Source of the DNA: an uncultured Bacteroides sp.
GTDB taxonomy: Bacteria > Bacteroidota > Bacteroidia > Bacteroidales > Bacteroidaceae
Assembly: GCA_945607605.1 (NCBI GenBank)
Contig: CALYZE010000021.1
Coordinates: 1 to 37,313 of the forward strand
Reading direction: 5' to 3'
DNA length: 37,313 bases
Positions 18,316 through 26,216 of the stretch are shown one piece after another. Below the pieces are notes generated by a model. It was not told the origin of the DNA and did no database searches. It saw only the letters and a list, made by a program, of their open reading frames with translations. A program made the translations under genes and the position numbers. How positions within the stretch are numbered: position 1 is the stretch's first letter; each line of letters starts with the position of its first letter.

Positions 18316-19152
18316 ATGAAAAGAATAATATTTGCAGTTTCCTTGTTGTCTTTGCTTTTTGCAGCCTGCGATCCTATCGTGGACGAAATTGAAAAGGGGG
18401 ACAATATTACCGCTGAAGAATTAACCGGTTCGTTTACCATCTCTGCCAAGAGTGAAGGAAATAATAACTTGAATTTCAATGTTTCTCCTACTCGATACAT
18501 CAAAGTATATGATGCAAGTTCTGACGTATGTGTAGCCATGGGTACCATGCCTACCTGTCAGATTGTGCCCCCTGCACGTAGCCTTGATTTTTATGTGACT
18601 ACAATCAATCAGGACGGTTCTATAACCAAGTCGGAAACGAAAAACATCCATGTAAGTGAGTTCACCGACTTACCTGCTATCTTTAATGACATCTTCGGTG
18701 ATGGTCAGGGTGGATTCACCACCCATACGTGGGTTTGGGATGATACAGCCAGCAGTGGTGTATGGGGCAATGGTGCTTATTTAGAGAATGAGGGTCCGGG
18801 TTGGTGGATTGTGCAACTAGATGGCATTGACGAACAAGCCACAGAAAAAAAACTGCCTAAAGATGGTAAGGATGGCTGGATGAAGATGAGTCTGACCGGT
18901 GTAGAGATGAGTCGCGGTGACAAAGGATCTGTCAACGTGAATGAAGAGATCGTGAAGGCCGGCTGGGATAAAGGTACTATGACCTTTAGCGGTACTTATC
19001 CATTGATGGGTATTCAACCCAATGGAGGAAATGCTCCCCAGTATGTTTATCATATTTTGAAGACTGACGGCGAACATCTTACACTTTGTGCAGGGGAGCC
19101 TGGAGCCGGCGATTGGGGAACAGCTTGGTTTTGGAATTTTAAGAAAAAGTAA
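18316..19152 (+). CDS. surface glycan-binding lipoprotein (SusE/SGBP-like position)
   Basis: This is a 278-residue lipoprotein with lipobox LFAAC (C18). An immunoglobulin-like N-terminal part (about 35-115) is followed by a domain rich in Trp, Gly and Asp (HTWVWDD, GPGWWIVQLD, GDWGTAWFWNFKKK). This looks like a beta-sandwich sugar-binding domain with exposed aromatic residues. I do not recognise a named family with certainty. Its position directly after SusD, 39 bp downstream and before the terminator, is where Bacteroides PULs encode the additional surface glycan-binding protein. It probably binds the target glycan at the cell surface and has no catalytic motif. It closes the susCD operon. 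Confidence 0.8.
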   Translation: MKRIIFAVSLLSLLFAACDPIVDEIEKGDNITAEELTGSFTISAKSEGNNNLNFNVSPTRYIKVYDASSDVCVAMGTMPTCQIVPPARSLDFYVTTINQDGSITKSETKNIHVSEFTDLPAIFNDIFGDGQGGFTTHTWVWDDTASSGVWGNGAYLENEGPGWWIVQLDGIDEQATEKKLPKDGKDGWMKMSLTGVEMSRGDKGSVNVNEEIVKAGWDKGTMTFSGTYPLMGIQPNGGNAPQYVYHILKTDGEHLTLCAGEPGAGDWGTAWFWNFKKK

Positions 19153-19294
19153 ATTGGAGGTAGAAAGAATAATAGGTAGGGATATGCCACTAAAAAACAA
19201 TTGTCGTTACCCTCGGTCTTATGTACTGTGCGTAACAGTTGGTAATTGTAAAGGCTTTGACCAAACTATACAATTGTTTAATGGTTAAATCCGG

Positions 19295-19323
19295 AAAAGG
19301 TGGGTCGTGAGATTCGCCTTTTT
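19295..19323 (+). terminator. rho-independent terminator of the susCD operon
   Basis: AAAAGGTG (19295-19302) pairs with CGCCTTTT (19315-19322), an 8-bp stem with one G-T pair, a 12-base loop and a short T run. It lies about 140 bases after the last PUL gene. The bases between (19153-19294) hold no convincing gene. Confidence 0.6.
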
Positions 19324-19381
19324 ACTGTTCATAAAAGAAGAAGAGGAGTGCTACCTTTCTTTTCAGAAGACAGAACAGTCT

Positions 19382-19471
19382 GTTTCAATAGTCAGTATAC
19401 TTTGTTTCAAACGCAAGAAACGCTTTGTTCCAAACGCAAGAAACACTGTGTTCTCTCTATTGAAACAAAGT
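19382..19471. repeat. intergenic tandem and inverted repeat cluster
   Basis: Two tandem 23-base units (19400-19422 and 19423-19445, core CAAACGCAAGAAAC) differ at two positions. ACTTTGTTTCAA (19399-19410) is the exact reverse complement of 19460-19471, and GTTTCAATAG (19382-19391) matches the reverse complement at 19458-19467. Weaker related bases continue to about 19510. Related degenerate units occur at 33226-33308. The block lies in the 501-base spacer 19153-19653, between the PUL terminator and the promoter of the next operon. Reading frames across it look like translated repeat and are not called as genes. Confidence 0.7.
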
Positions 19472-19619
19472 GTTCAAATAGGAATGAACACTTGTTCGGC
19501 TCTCTGAACGGATGAAACAACTTGAATCTTCTTCGGCAGAAGATGGCTTGAACGATGATCAAGTTCCCTAGGGATCGTACTTTCTTTCACTTGTTCCACT
19601 CACAATTAAATTTAAACTT

Positions 19620-19627
19620 TACCTTTG
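19620..19627 (+). promoter_or_regulatory. Bacteroides -7 box upstream of the Rid-like gene
   Basis: TACCTTTG is an exact TAnnTTTG match 26 bases upstream of the ATG at 19654. It is the likely promoter for the operon that runs to about 24313 or 27680. No clear -33 element is seen. Confidence 0.55.
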
Positions 19628-19653
19628 CGGGTAATTAATTTCTTGCCAATGAT

Positions 19654-20775
19654 ATGAAATACACATCATACTCTTATCCTTCCGGAAAGGCTGAAGTGGC
19701 GACATTTACAGCAGACGATGGAGTGACCGAATATCACTTGATGATACATGCCACCGATCCGAAACAAACCTATCGGGAACAAATGAATGCTGTGCTGGAT
19801 GTCTATGCCACGGTACAAAAAAAGGAGCTTCCCGGAGCTGTGGCTGTCTTCAAAAGATATTTTCTGAGCGATGCCGCCAATCAGGCGGAACTGTTGCTGG
19901 CCGCTACAACAGATCTTTCCGATGGTGCTTTGTCGGTGGTAGAACAGCCGCCGTTGGATGGAACAAAAATAGCTTTGTGGGTTTATCTGCAAACCAATGT
20001 ACAGACTAGAGCGTTGTCTAATGGATGGTATGAAGTGAAACACGGAGCTTGCCGTCAGTTATGGATGGGAGGTAGTTTCAATCGCGCCGCCAATGCAGCG
20101 TGTCAGATGCAACTTCTACTCAATGATTATGTCAGGCAGTTGGTGGAGCAGGGGTGTTCTTTGGCCGACAACTGTTTACGTACTTGGATTTTTGTGCAGA
20201 ATGTAGACTCCAATTATGCCGGTGTGGTGAAAGCGCGTAATGACGTGTTTGGTACACAAAACCTAACGGAAAAGACGCACTACATTGCCAGTACGGGTAT
20301 TGGTGGACGTCACGCCGATCCCAAAGCCTTGGTGATGTTGGATGCTTTGGCTATGGAAGGGCTGAAGCCTGAGCAGATAAAACACCTTTATGCTCGTACC
20401 CATCTGAACCCTACTAGTGAGTATGGAGTCAGCTTTGAACGGGGCACGGCCGTGGATTATGAAGGTCGCAGGCTTGTGCTGATTTCCGGTACGGCAAGTA
20501 TCAACAATCGTGGTGAAATAGTGCACGCCGGAGATGTGCGCCAACAAACAGAACGGATGTGGGAGAATGTGGAGATGTTGCTGAAGGAGGCTGATTGCGG
20601 TTTTGAAAACATGGGGCATGTCATTGTCTACCTGCGTGATATAGCAGATTATACCGTGGTGAAGGAGATGTTTGACCAACGTTTCCCCGAGGTTCCCAAA
20701 ATTATAACCCTGGCTCCGGTTTGCCGTCCGGGGTGGTTGGTTGAGATGGAGTGTATGGCAGTCAGGAAACTTTAA
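19654..20775 (+). CDS. Rid/YjgF-superfamily protein, chorismatase (FkbO/Hyg5)-like
   Basis: This is a 373-residue soluble protein without a signal peptide. The second half carries Rid/YjgF-type segments: RTWIFVQNVDSNYAGVVKARN, LVLISGTASINNRGEIVHAG, VEMLLKEADCGFENMGHVIV, FDQRFPEVPKIITLAPVCRP and a C-terminal LVEMECMAVRKL. The order and spacing, with an N-terminal domain of similar size, recall chorismatases of the FkbO/Hyg5 type. Those hydrolyse chorismate and are built from two Rid-like folds. Whether this protein acts on chorismate, on an imine or enamine, or only binds a ligand cannot be decided from sequence. It is the first gene of the operon, 12 bp before the DUF4369-like lipoprotein, which ties it to the envelope genes that follow. 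Confidence 0.72.
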   Translation: MKYTSYSYPSGKAEVATFTADDGVTEYHLMIHATDPKQTYREQMNAVLDVYATVQKKELPGAVAVFKRYFLSDAANQAELLLAATTDLSDGALSVVEQPPLDGTKIALWVYLQTNVQTRALSNGWYEVKHGACRQLWMGGSFNRAANAACQMQLLLNDYVRQLVEQGCSLADNCLRTWIFVQNVDSNYAGVVKARNDVFGTQNLTEKTHYIASTGIGGRHADPKALVMLDALAMEGLKPEQIKHLYARTHLNPTSEYGVSFERGTAVDYEGRRLVLISGTASINNRGEIVHAGDVRQQTERMWENVEMLLKEADCGFENMGHVIVYLRDIADYTVVKEMFDQRFPEVPKIITLAPVCRPGWLVEMECMAVRKL

Positions 20776-20787
20776 TCAGTGAAGGAA

Positions 20788-21402
20788 ATGAAGATACGTT
20801 TCTTACTTCTTTGTTTAGGATGCTTCCTTTGGGGAGGTTGCGGAAATCAAGGACAGCATTATGTGATTGAAGGAACATTGCCGTCGGTAAGCTACGACGG
20901 GGAATGGATATACCTTGTGCCAATGGAGAATGCACACGGACGGGTAGATTCTGCAAAGATTACTGATGCTACTTTTACTTTTTCCGGAATAGGAGAAGAG
21001 ATGAAGGTGTTGCGTTTGCGCCCTCTTTTACGCATGCAGATTCAAGAACTGCTGGTAGTGACGGAGCCGGGACTCATTGGTGTAAAGGCTGATTCACTCG
21101 GCTCGGTAACAGGTACTCCACAGAACGATGCTCTTCAAAAATGGAAAGAAGGAAGAGAACGGCAGCAGATGGCCTATCGCTCCGTTCGAACAGGACTGCA
21201 ATCGGCCACCGGAAGAGATTCGCTGTTGCTGATGCAGCGTTATGACACCTTGAGAAAACAGGAGCAAGAGATGAATTTTCTCTTGATGAAAGAACAGAAA
21301 AACAATACGTTAGGGATTTTCGTGCAGAAGATGCTGCGTGGCTCTCTGACGGAAGAACAACAAAAGCTGTTGGATGAAAATCTGCCAAAGGAAATACATT
21401 GA
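20788..21402 (+). CDS. small lipoprotein with DUF4369-like domain
   Basis: This is a 204-residue lipoprotein. I chose the ATG at 20788 because it gives a compact signal peptide ending LWGGC (C18); a GTG at 20779 is in frame. The mature part begins HYVIEGTLPSVSYDGEWIYL and continues with RVDSAKITDATFTFSG. This is the beta-rich pattern of the DUF4369 domain found at the N-terminus of Bacteroidetes thioredoxin-like lipoproteins. No thioredoxin CxxC domain follows; instead there is a charged helical C-terminus (about 115-204), possibly coiled coil. It overlaps the next gene by 29 bp, which suggests coupled expression. The function is unknown; attachment to the periplasmic face or outer membrane is likely. 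Confidence 0.75.
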   Translation: MKIRFLLLCLGCFLWGGCGNQGQHYVIEGTLPSVSYDGEWIYLVPMENAHGRVDSAKITDATFTFSGIGEEMKVLRLRPLLRMQIQELLVVTEPGLIGVKADSLGSVTGTPQNDALQKWKEGRERQQMAYRSVRTGLQSATGRDSLLLMQRYDTLRKQEQEMNFLLMKEQKNNTLGIFVQKMLRGSLTEEQQKLLDENLPKEIH

Positions 21403-22840
21403 ATGGGCCTTGATAGGAATAGGCACCTTGATGCTATTCCTCTTTTTCTTTCGAATACTGCCCTATCATCTGTTCCACAGGGAGCAGACCTTGCTCTTTT
21501 TGTGTACCACCGAAACGGTTGCTGATTACTTGAAGCATCCCGCGGCATTGGCTTGTTTGTCAGGAGATTTCTTAACTCAATATTTTTATTACGAAGGAGC
21601 GGGACCGGCAATCATGGCAGGGGTACTGCTGCTTTGGGGAGTGGTTGTGTTCCGGCTGTTGCTGCCCTATATGGGACGTTGGGCTTGGCTTCCAACGGTG
21701 TTGGCGGTGTTCTGGGAGGGAGGAAGACAGTGTGGACTGGCATATCCGCTTTCTGGCACCATTGCTTTGATAGGTATCGGAGGTGTCCTGCTGCTGTGCC
21801 GTAACTGTTTGCAGCGTTCGTGGAAAACAGGCTTGCCACTCAGTGTGCTGTTGGTAGTGTCTGGCTATGGGTTATTTGGCTATGGACATTGGACATCACG
21901 GTGGTACGATACGCCCGACTTGGTGCGGGAATCTCTGTTAGCAGTAGATTCGGAAATGTACTTCGGCCGTTGGGACAAGGCCCGGAAACTGCTGGAGGAA
22001 GGCGAATATCATTCACCCTTTACGACCTATTATTATAACTTGTTGAATGCGGAGCAGAATCAGCTTCCCGACAGACTGACTGACTATTATCAACCTGCTT
22101 CTCAAGGTTTATTTTTGCCTGTAACGCCCCGTTCCAATTACTTCACTATCTATGCGGCCAATGAAGTTTGGTTTGCTTTGGGAGACATGACTATGGCGGA
22201 ACATGCCGCTATTTTGGGAATGATCTTTTCTCCACGGCACACTGGAGTAAGAGCTATTAAACGACTGGCGGAGATTAATCTGGTGAATGGAGATGAGGCT
22301 GCGGCGCTAAAGTATCTTCGGCTTCTGCAAAAGACAAAGTGTCACGATGAATGGGCAGAACGACGGATTCCCGGCAAACAGACGACTGAAGTACGTCAGT
22401 GGCTGGAAAGGAAACAACAAATGCTGCCTCTTACAGATACTTTGCGCTCTTCTGCCAATGTACCGCTTTCGCTTCGCCATCTGTTGCGGGCGAATCCGGA
22501 CAATGAAGCGGCGTGTCATTATCTCCTCTGTTTGGATTTGCTGAACAAAGACATCGGAGCTTTTGGAGAAGACTATCAGGAGTTTGCTGCGAAGAAGGTT
22601 TCTTCCAGATTGTATGAGGAGGGTTTATTGGTTTATCTTGCCGGCAAAAATGCCTCGCAAGACGAAGTGAAAAGTTGGAATCTATCACCTCAAGTGTTGG
22701 ATGCGTTCAGTGAATACACCCGGAGGTATGAGGCAAACGATGGGAATGGCACATCGTTGCAAGCTAACTATGGAAAGACTTATTGGTTTTATTTTCATTA
22801 CGCCACGAAGGAAGAAAAGAGCAACACTGAAAAGGAATAG
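21374..22840 (+). CDS. DUF6057-like membrane protein with helical-repeat C-terminus (copy A)
   Basis: This 488-residue inner membrane protein has no known function; I recognise it as DUF6057-like with moderate certainty. The first 170 residues contain about five hydrophobic segments (WALIGIGTLMLFLFFFRILP near the start, MAGVLLLWGVVVF, ALIGIGGVLLL, LPLSVLLVVSGYGLFGYG). The remaining 300 residues are soluble and helical, with TPR-like repeats such as RLAEINLVNGDEAAALKYLR and ACHYLLCLDLLNKDIGAF. It ends with YGKTYWFYFHY. Conserved features shared with copy B are the N-terminal LPYHLFHREQTLLFL, the RLAE-NL-NG repeat, the WNLSPQV segment and the terminal YW. It overlaps the upstream lipoprotein by 29 bp and lies 3 bp before its heme-propeller partner. 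It has about 100 residues fewer than copy B, mostly in the membrane region. Confidence 0.85.
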   Translation: MKICQRKYIEWALIGIGTLMLFLFFFRILPYHLFHREQTLLFLCTTETVADYLKHPAALACLSGDFLTQYFYYEGAGPAIMAGVLLLWGVVVFRLLLPYMGRWAWLPTVLAVFWEGGRQCGLAYPLSGTIALIGIGGVLLLCRNCLQRSWKTGLPLSVLLVVSGYGLFGYGHWTSRWYDTPDLVRESLLAVDSEMYFGRWDKARKLLEEGEYHSPFTTYYYNLLNAEQNQLPDRLTDYYQPASQGLFLPVTPRSNYFTIYAANEVWFALGDMTMAEHAAILGMIFSPRHTGVRAIKRLAEINLVNGDEAAALKYLRLLQKTKCHDEWAERRIPGKQTTEVRQWLERKQQMLPLTDTLRSSANVPLSLRHLLRANPDNEAACHYLLCLDLLNKDIGAFGEDYQEFAAKKVSSRLYEEGLLVYLAGKNASQDEVKSWNLSPQVLDAFSEYTRRYEANDGNGTSLQANYGKTYWFYFHYATKEEKSNTEKE

Positions 22841-22843
22841 AAG

Positions 22844-24313
22844 ATGAAAAATAGAAGAATGTGGTATTTAGTGTTTCTGTTTGGAGTGTTGTACAGTTTG
22901 CAAGCTTGTACGCCACATCCTGAATCTGTGAAACCTGCAGACCAGCCTTTGGTGATTTATCCGGAGTATCAGGAGGTAACCATTCCTTTCAATGTGGCTC
23001 CTTTGAATTTTTTGTTGAGAAACGAAGGAGTAGATGCAGTCAATGTCTCTGTGAAGGGAGCCTCGGATAGTCTGCAAATCAATGCACGCGGACATAAGGT
23101 GGTGTTTCCCTTGAAGGCTTGGCATGCGTTGTTGGAAGCGGAAAAAGGGGGCATGCTGGAGGTATCTGTCACTGCTCGTGTGGGTGGTCAGTGGTTGCGT
23201 TATCTTCCTTTTACCTGGCAGGTAGTGTCTGATAGGCTCGATGCTTATGTCAGCTATCGCTTGATAGAGCCCGGTTATGAGGTTTGGAATGCTTTGCAGA
23301 TACGCGAGCGTTGCTTGGAAAATTTTGAAGAGCGTGTGCTGGCGGATAATGGACAGACAGGAGGTAAATGCATGAACTGTCATGTGCATGGACAGAACAA
23401 TGGAAACCTTTCCATGTTTCACTTGCGTGGTGAGGGAGGGGGAACGATTCTGAACCGGAACGGTAAACTCCGTAAGTTGACATTAAAAAACGAACACATG
23501 GTATCTGCTGCCGTTTATGGTGATTTCCATCCCAACGGACGATATGGTGTGTTTTCTTCCAATATCATTCTTCCTATGTTTCACACTGAAAGTAATCGGC
23601 GTTTGGAAGTTTATGACACCGTTTCCGATTTGGCTATTGCTGACTTTGACGAAAATAGGATGCTTATTTCTCCTCTGACAGCAGATAGTGCAACCTTGGA
23701 AACCTTTCCTACTTTTTCTGCTGACGGTAAATGGGTTTATTATTGCTCAGCTCCGTGGGTTACGCTGCCGGACCAAGTGTCCCAACTCCGCTATTCACTC
23801 TGTCGTATTGCATTTGATGTAGAGAAAGGTGCATGGGGCAACCAGATAGATACACTTTGGGATGCTCGTTTGAATAAGGGATCTGTTTGCCATCCAAAGG
23901 CTTCACCGGACGGGCGTTATCTGCTCTATACCGTAGCCGATTATGGTACATTCCCCATCTGGCATCGCGAAACAGATCTTCAACTGATGGATTTACAGAC
24001 GGGAGCGATTGACTCTCTGTCGGTAGTGAATTCCAACCGTTCGGATACTTATCATAGTTGGTCATCCGATAGCCGTTGGTTTGCTTTTGCCAGCAAACGA
24101 GGAGATGGGCAGTACGGACGGATTTATTTTTCTTATTTGGATGCGGACGGAAAGGTGCATAAGCCTTTTGTTTTGCCTCAATCAGATCCAGAAAAAGACG
24201 ATTTAATGTTGAAATCTTATAACATACCCGATTTGTCGGCAACTCCCGTTCCGTTTGATGCTTCTTCTATCAAGCGAATCAATAAGGAGCTAAAAGCGGA
24301 AAGATTTGATTGA
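22844..24313 (+). CDS. CxxCH heme-c-type TolB/PD40 beta-propeller lipoprotein (copy A)
   Basis: This is a 489-residue lipoprotein (lipobox LQAC, C22). The mature N-terminus carries YPEYQEVTIPFNVAPLNF, a block also found in copy B, followed by a beta-sandwich region. At 176-180 the motif CMNCH matches the c-type heme attachment signature CxxCH, followed by FHLRG. From about residue 225 there are PD40/TolB-like propeller blades (DFHPNGRYGVF, TFPTFSADGKWVYY, PKASPDGRYLLYT, YHSWSSDSRWFAFASKRGDG). I infer a periplasmic or surface-exposed single-heme protein with a propeller platform. No enzymatic activity can be assigned. It follows DUF6057-like copy A by 3 bp, so the two are surely co-transcribed. 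The CxxCH could instead bind a metal or form a disulfide if heme is not attached. Confidence 0.85.
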   Translation: MKNRRMWYLVFLFGVLYSLQACTPHPESVKPADQPLVIYPEYQEVTIPFNVAPLNFLLRNEGVDAVNVSVKGASDSLQINARGHKVVFPLKAWHALLEAEKGGMLEVSVTARVGGQWLRYLPFTWQVVSDRLDAYVSYRLIEPGYEVWNALQIRERCLENFEERVLADNGQTGGKCMNCHVHGQNNGNLSMFHLRGEGGGTILNRNGKLRKLTLKNEHMVSAAVYGDFHPNGRYGVFSSNIILPMFHTESNRRLEVYDTVSDLAIADFDENRMLISPLTADSATLETFPTFSADGKWVYYCSAPWVTLPDQVSQLRYSLCRIAFDVEKGAWGNQIDTLWDARLNKGSVCHPKASPDGRYLLYTVADYGTFPIWHRETDLQLMDLQTGAIDSLSVVNSNRSDTYHSWSSDSRWFAFASKRGDGQYGRIYFSYLDADGKVHKPFVLPQSDPEKDDLMLKSYNIPDLSATPVPFDASSIKRINKELKAERFD

Positions 24314-24440
24314 GGAAACGGCTTTATCCGTCATTTCTCCTAGTATGAATGCGAAAGATGAGATTTTGAATGAAGCAGAGAATGGGAGGATGCGGTATCC
24401 ATTGATTGGATATATTTAAAGAAAATAAAAATTCAAAGAT

Positions 24441-26207
24441 ATGAATGTAATTCTGAAAAAAACATGGAAGATTGGACTGTCGATTCTTTTCGGTGTGGCG
24501 GTGCTACTTTTTTGGGGAAGGGTTTATCCGGCCCATCTTTCCTATCAGGAGCAGTTTCAGCTTTTCTTGTTCGATGCGGATTATTGGTGGGAACGGGTAA
24601 CAATTCCCGGTGGATGGGCCGATTATATTGCTGAATTTCTGATACAGTTTTATTATCATGTGTGGACGGGTGCTTGTATCTTGGCTATATTATATGTGTT
24701 GCTGCAACGTCTGGTTTGGCAATTGTTCAAGAGTCAGGGAGTGTCTGATGTCTATTATCCGTTAAGTTTTCTGCCCGTGCTCGTCTTGTGGTATTTCATG
24801 GGCGATGAGAATGTAATGTTATCACTGGTGGTGGCTTTGTTGCTAACACTGCTTGTTTCTTACTTGTATACCGATTTAAAAGGGAAATGGAAACGTCTTA
24901 CCTATGTGTTGATGGTTCTTCCATTACTTTATTGGACGGTGGGCCCCGCTCATTTTATTTTTATGGGGTGGGTGATGATACGCGAGTTTGGAATGAATCT
25001 CAAAAAACAGAATCTCTGGGGAGGCATAGGAATGTTTTTAGGCGTGGGGTTGTGGGGAGTCAGTGCCCCGCTGCTAGTCAGTATGTGGGTGCAATATCCC
25101 TTATATCGTTTGTGGATAGGCATCGGATATTACCGTTTCCCGATTGGTATGCCGTGGATAGGGGTAGGACTTGCAGTATTGCTGGTCGTCCTTCCTTTCT
25201 TATTAGCTGCCCTTCCTGACTTAAAGAAGAAACAGTCTTTATTTGGAATGTTATTGATGACAGCAGTAGGTTTGTTAGGTTATTATAGTGTGAATGTAGG
25301 TTGTGATTTAGATAAGGAAGAGGCCATGAAATATGATCAGTTGGTGCGTAACAAACAGTGGCAGTTAATCATAGACAAGGCAGAGCAGAAATCACCAACT
25401 TCACCTTTCAGTGTGACTTGTTTAAATCTTGCTTTGGGAAAGACCGGACAGATGGGAGATCGTATGTTTGAGTTTTATCAGAACGGAACGGAAGGATTGT
25501 TGCCCGAATTCCAGCGCGATTTCACTTCACCGTTACCTACCAGTGAGGCTTATTATCATTTGGGAATGATTAATACGGCACAGCGGTTTACCTTTGAAGC
25601 TATGGAAGCAATACCGAATTTTCGTAAAAGTGGACGTTGTTTCAAGCGTTTGGCAGAAACTAATTTGATTAACGGGCAGTATGAAGTTGCCGCCAAATAT
25701 CTGCGAGCATTGAGAAAAACTCTTTTTTATAAAGATTGGGCACAGGATGCCATGACCTATCTGTATAATGAAGAGAAAATCAATGCCCACAAAGAATGGG
25801 GTTGGTTAAGAGAGATACGATATACAGAAGATTTTTTGTTTAGCGACAGAGAGGTGGATAGCATGCTGGGGTTGCTGTATCAGCGCAACTATCGGAATCG
25901 CATGGCCTTTGAGTATATGTTGGCATACGTGCTACAACAGCGTGATCTGGAAACTTTCATGAAATATTATCCTTTAGGAAGAGATGCGGGTTACGATCAT
26001 ATCCCTCGTAGCTACCAGGAAGCATTGGTGTATGTATGGACGCAGACGCACAAAAACTTTCAAGGTATGCCTTGGAGCATTTCGCCTCAAGTGGTACAAA
26101 ATGTGATAGCCTTTGCACAAATCTATACCTCCCAGTCAAATGCCCAACAAATGTTACAGACGCGGTTTCGTGATACATACTGGAGTTATTTGTTAGTAAA
26201 AAAATAA
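24441..26207 (+). CDS. DUF6057-like membrane protein with helical-repeat C-terminus (copy B)
   Basis: This 588-residue inner membrane protein is paralogous to the one at 21374-22840. Roughly the first 290 residues are rich in hydrophobic segments, about eight to ten (for example SILFGVAVLLFWGRVYP, ACILAILYVLLQRLVW, VMLSLVVALLLTLLVSYLY, MFLGVGLWGVSAPLLVSMWV, MLLMTAVGLLGYYSVNVG). The last 290 residues form a soluble TPR-like helical domain (RLAETNLINGQYEVAAKYLR, YMLAYVLQQRDLETFMKYY) and end FRDTYWSYLLV. The shared motif after the first membrane segment is YPAHLSYQEQFQLFLF. The gap to the preceding gene is 127 bp without a good promoter or terminator, so it may belong to the same transcript. Its partner lipoprotein follows after 9 bp. 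The function is unknown. Confidence 0.85.
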   Translation: MNVILKKTWKIGLSILFGVAVLLFWGRVYPAHLSYQEQFQLFLFDADYWWERVTIPGGWADYIAEFLIQFYYHVWTGACILAILYVLLQRLVWQLFKSQGVSDVYYPLSFLPVLVLWYFMGDENVMLSLVVALLLTLLVSYLYTDLKGKWKRLTYVLMVLPLLYWTVGPAHFIFMGWVMIREFGMNLKKQNLWGGIGMFLGVGLWGVSAPLLVSMWVQYPLYRLWIGIGYYRFPIGMPWIGVGLAVLLVVLPFLLAALPDLKKKQSLFGMLLMTAVGLLGYYSVNVGCDLDKEEAMKYDQLVRNKQWQLIIDKAEQKSPTSPFSVTCLNLALGKTGQMGDRMFEFYQNGTEGLLPEFQRDFTSPLPTSEAYYHLGMINTAQRFTFEAMEAIPNFRKSGRCFKRLAETNLINGQYEVAAKYLRALRKTLFYKDWAQDAMTYLYNEEKINAHKEWGWLREIRYTEDFLFSDREVDSMLGLLYQRNYRNRMAFEYMLAYVLQQRDLETFMKYYPLGRDAGYDHIPRSYQEALVYVWTQTHKNFQGMPWSISPQVVQNVIAFAQIYTSQSNAQQMLQTRFRDTYWSYLLVKK

Positions 26208-26216
26208 GATGAGAAG

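Noticed and set aside
19399-19445. Possible CRISPR array
   Set aside because: The units are directly adjacent with no spacers, only two are near-identical, and no cas genes are nearby.
19300-19515. Two overlapping 66-71 codon frames after the PUL terminator
   Set aside because: They run through the tandem repeat block, and their sequence is the translated repeat. The first begins inside the terminator hairpin.
22868-23422. 184-codon open frame on the minus strand inside the propeller lipoprotein gene
   Set aside because: It overlaps a gene with clear lipobox, CxxCH and PD40 motifs. The frame shows no domain.
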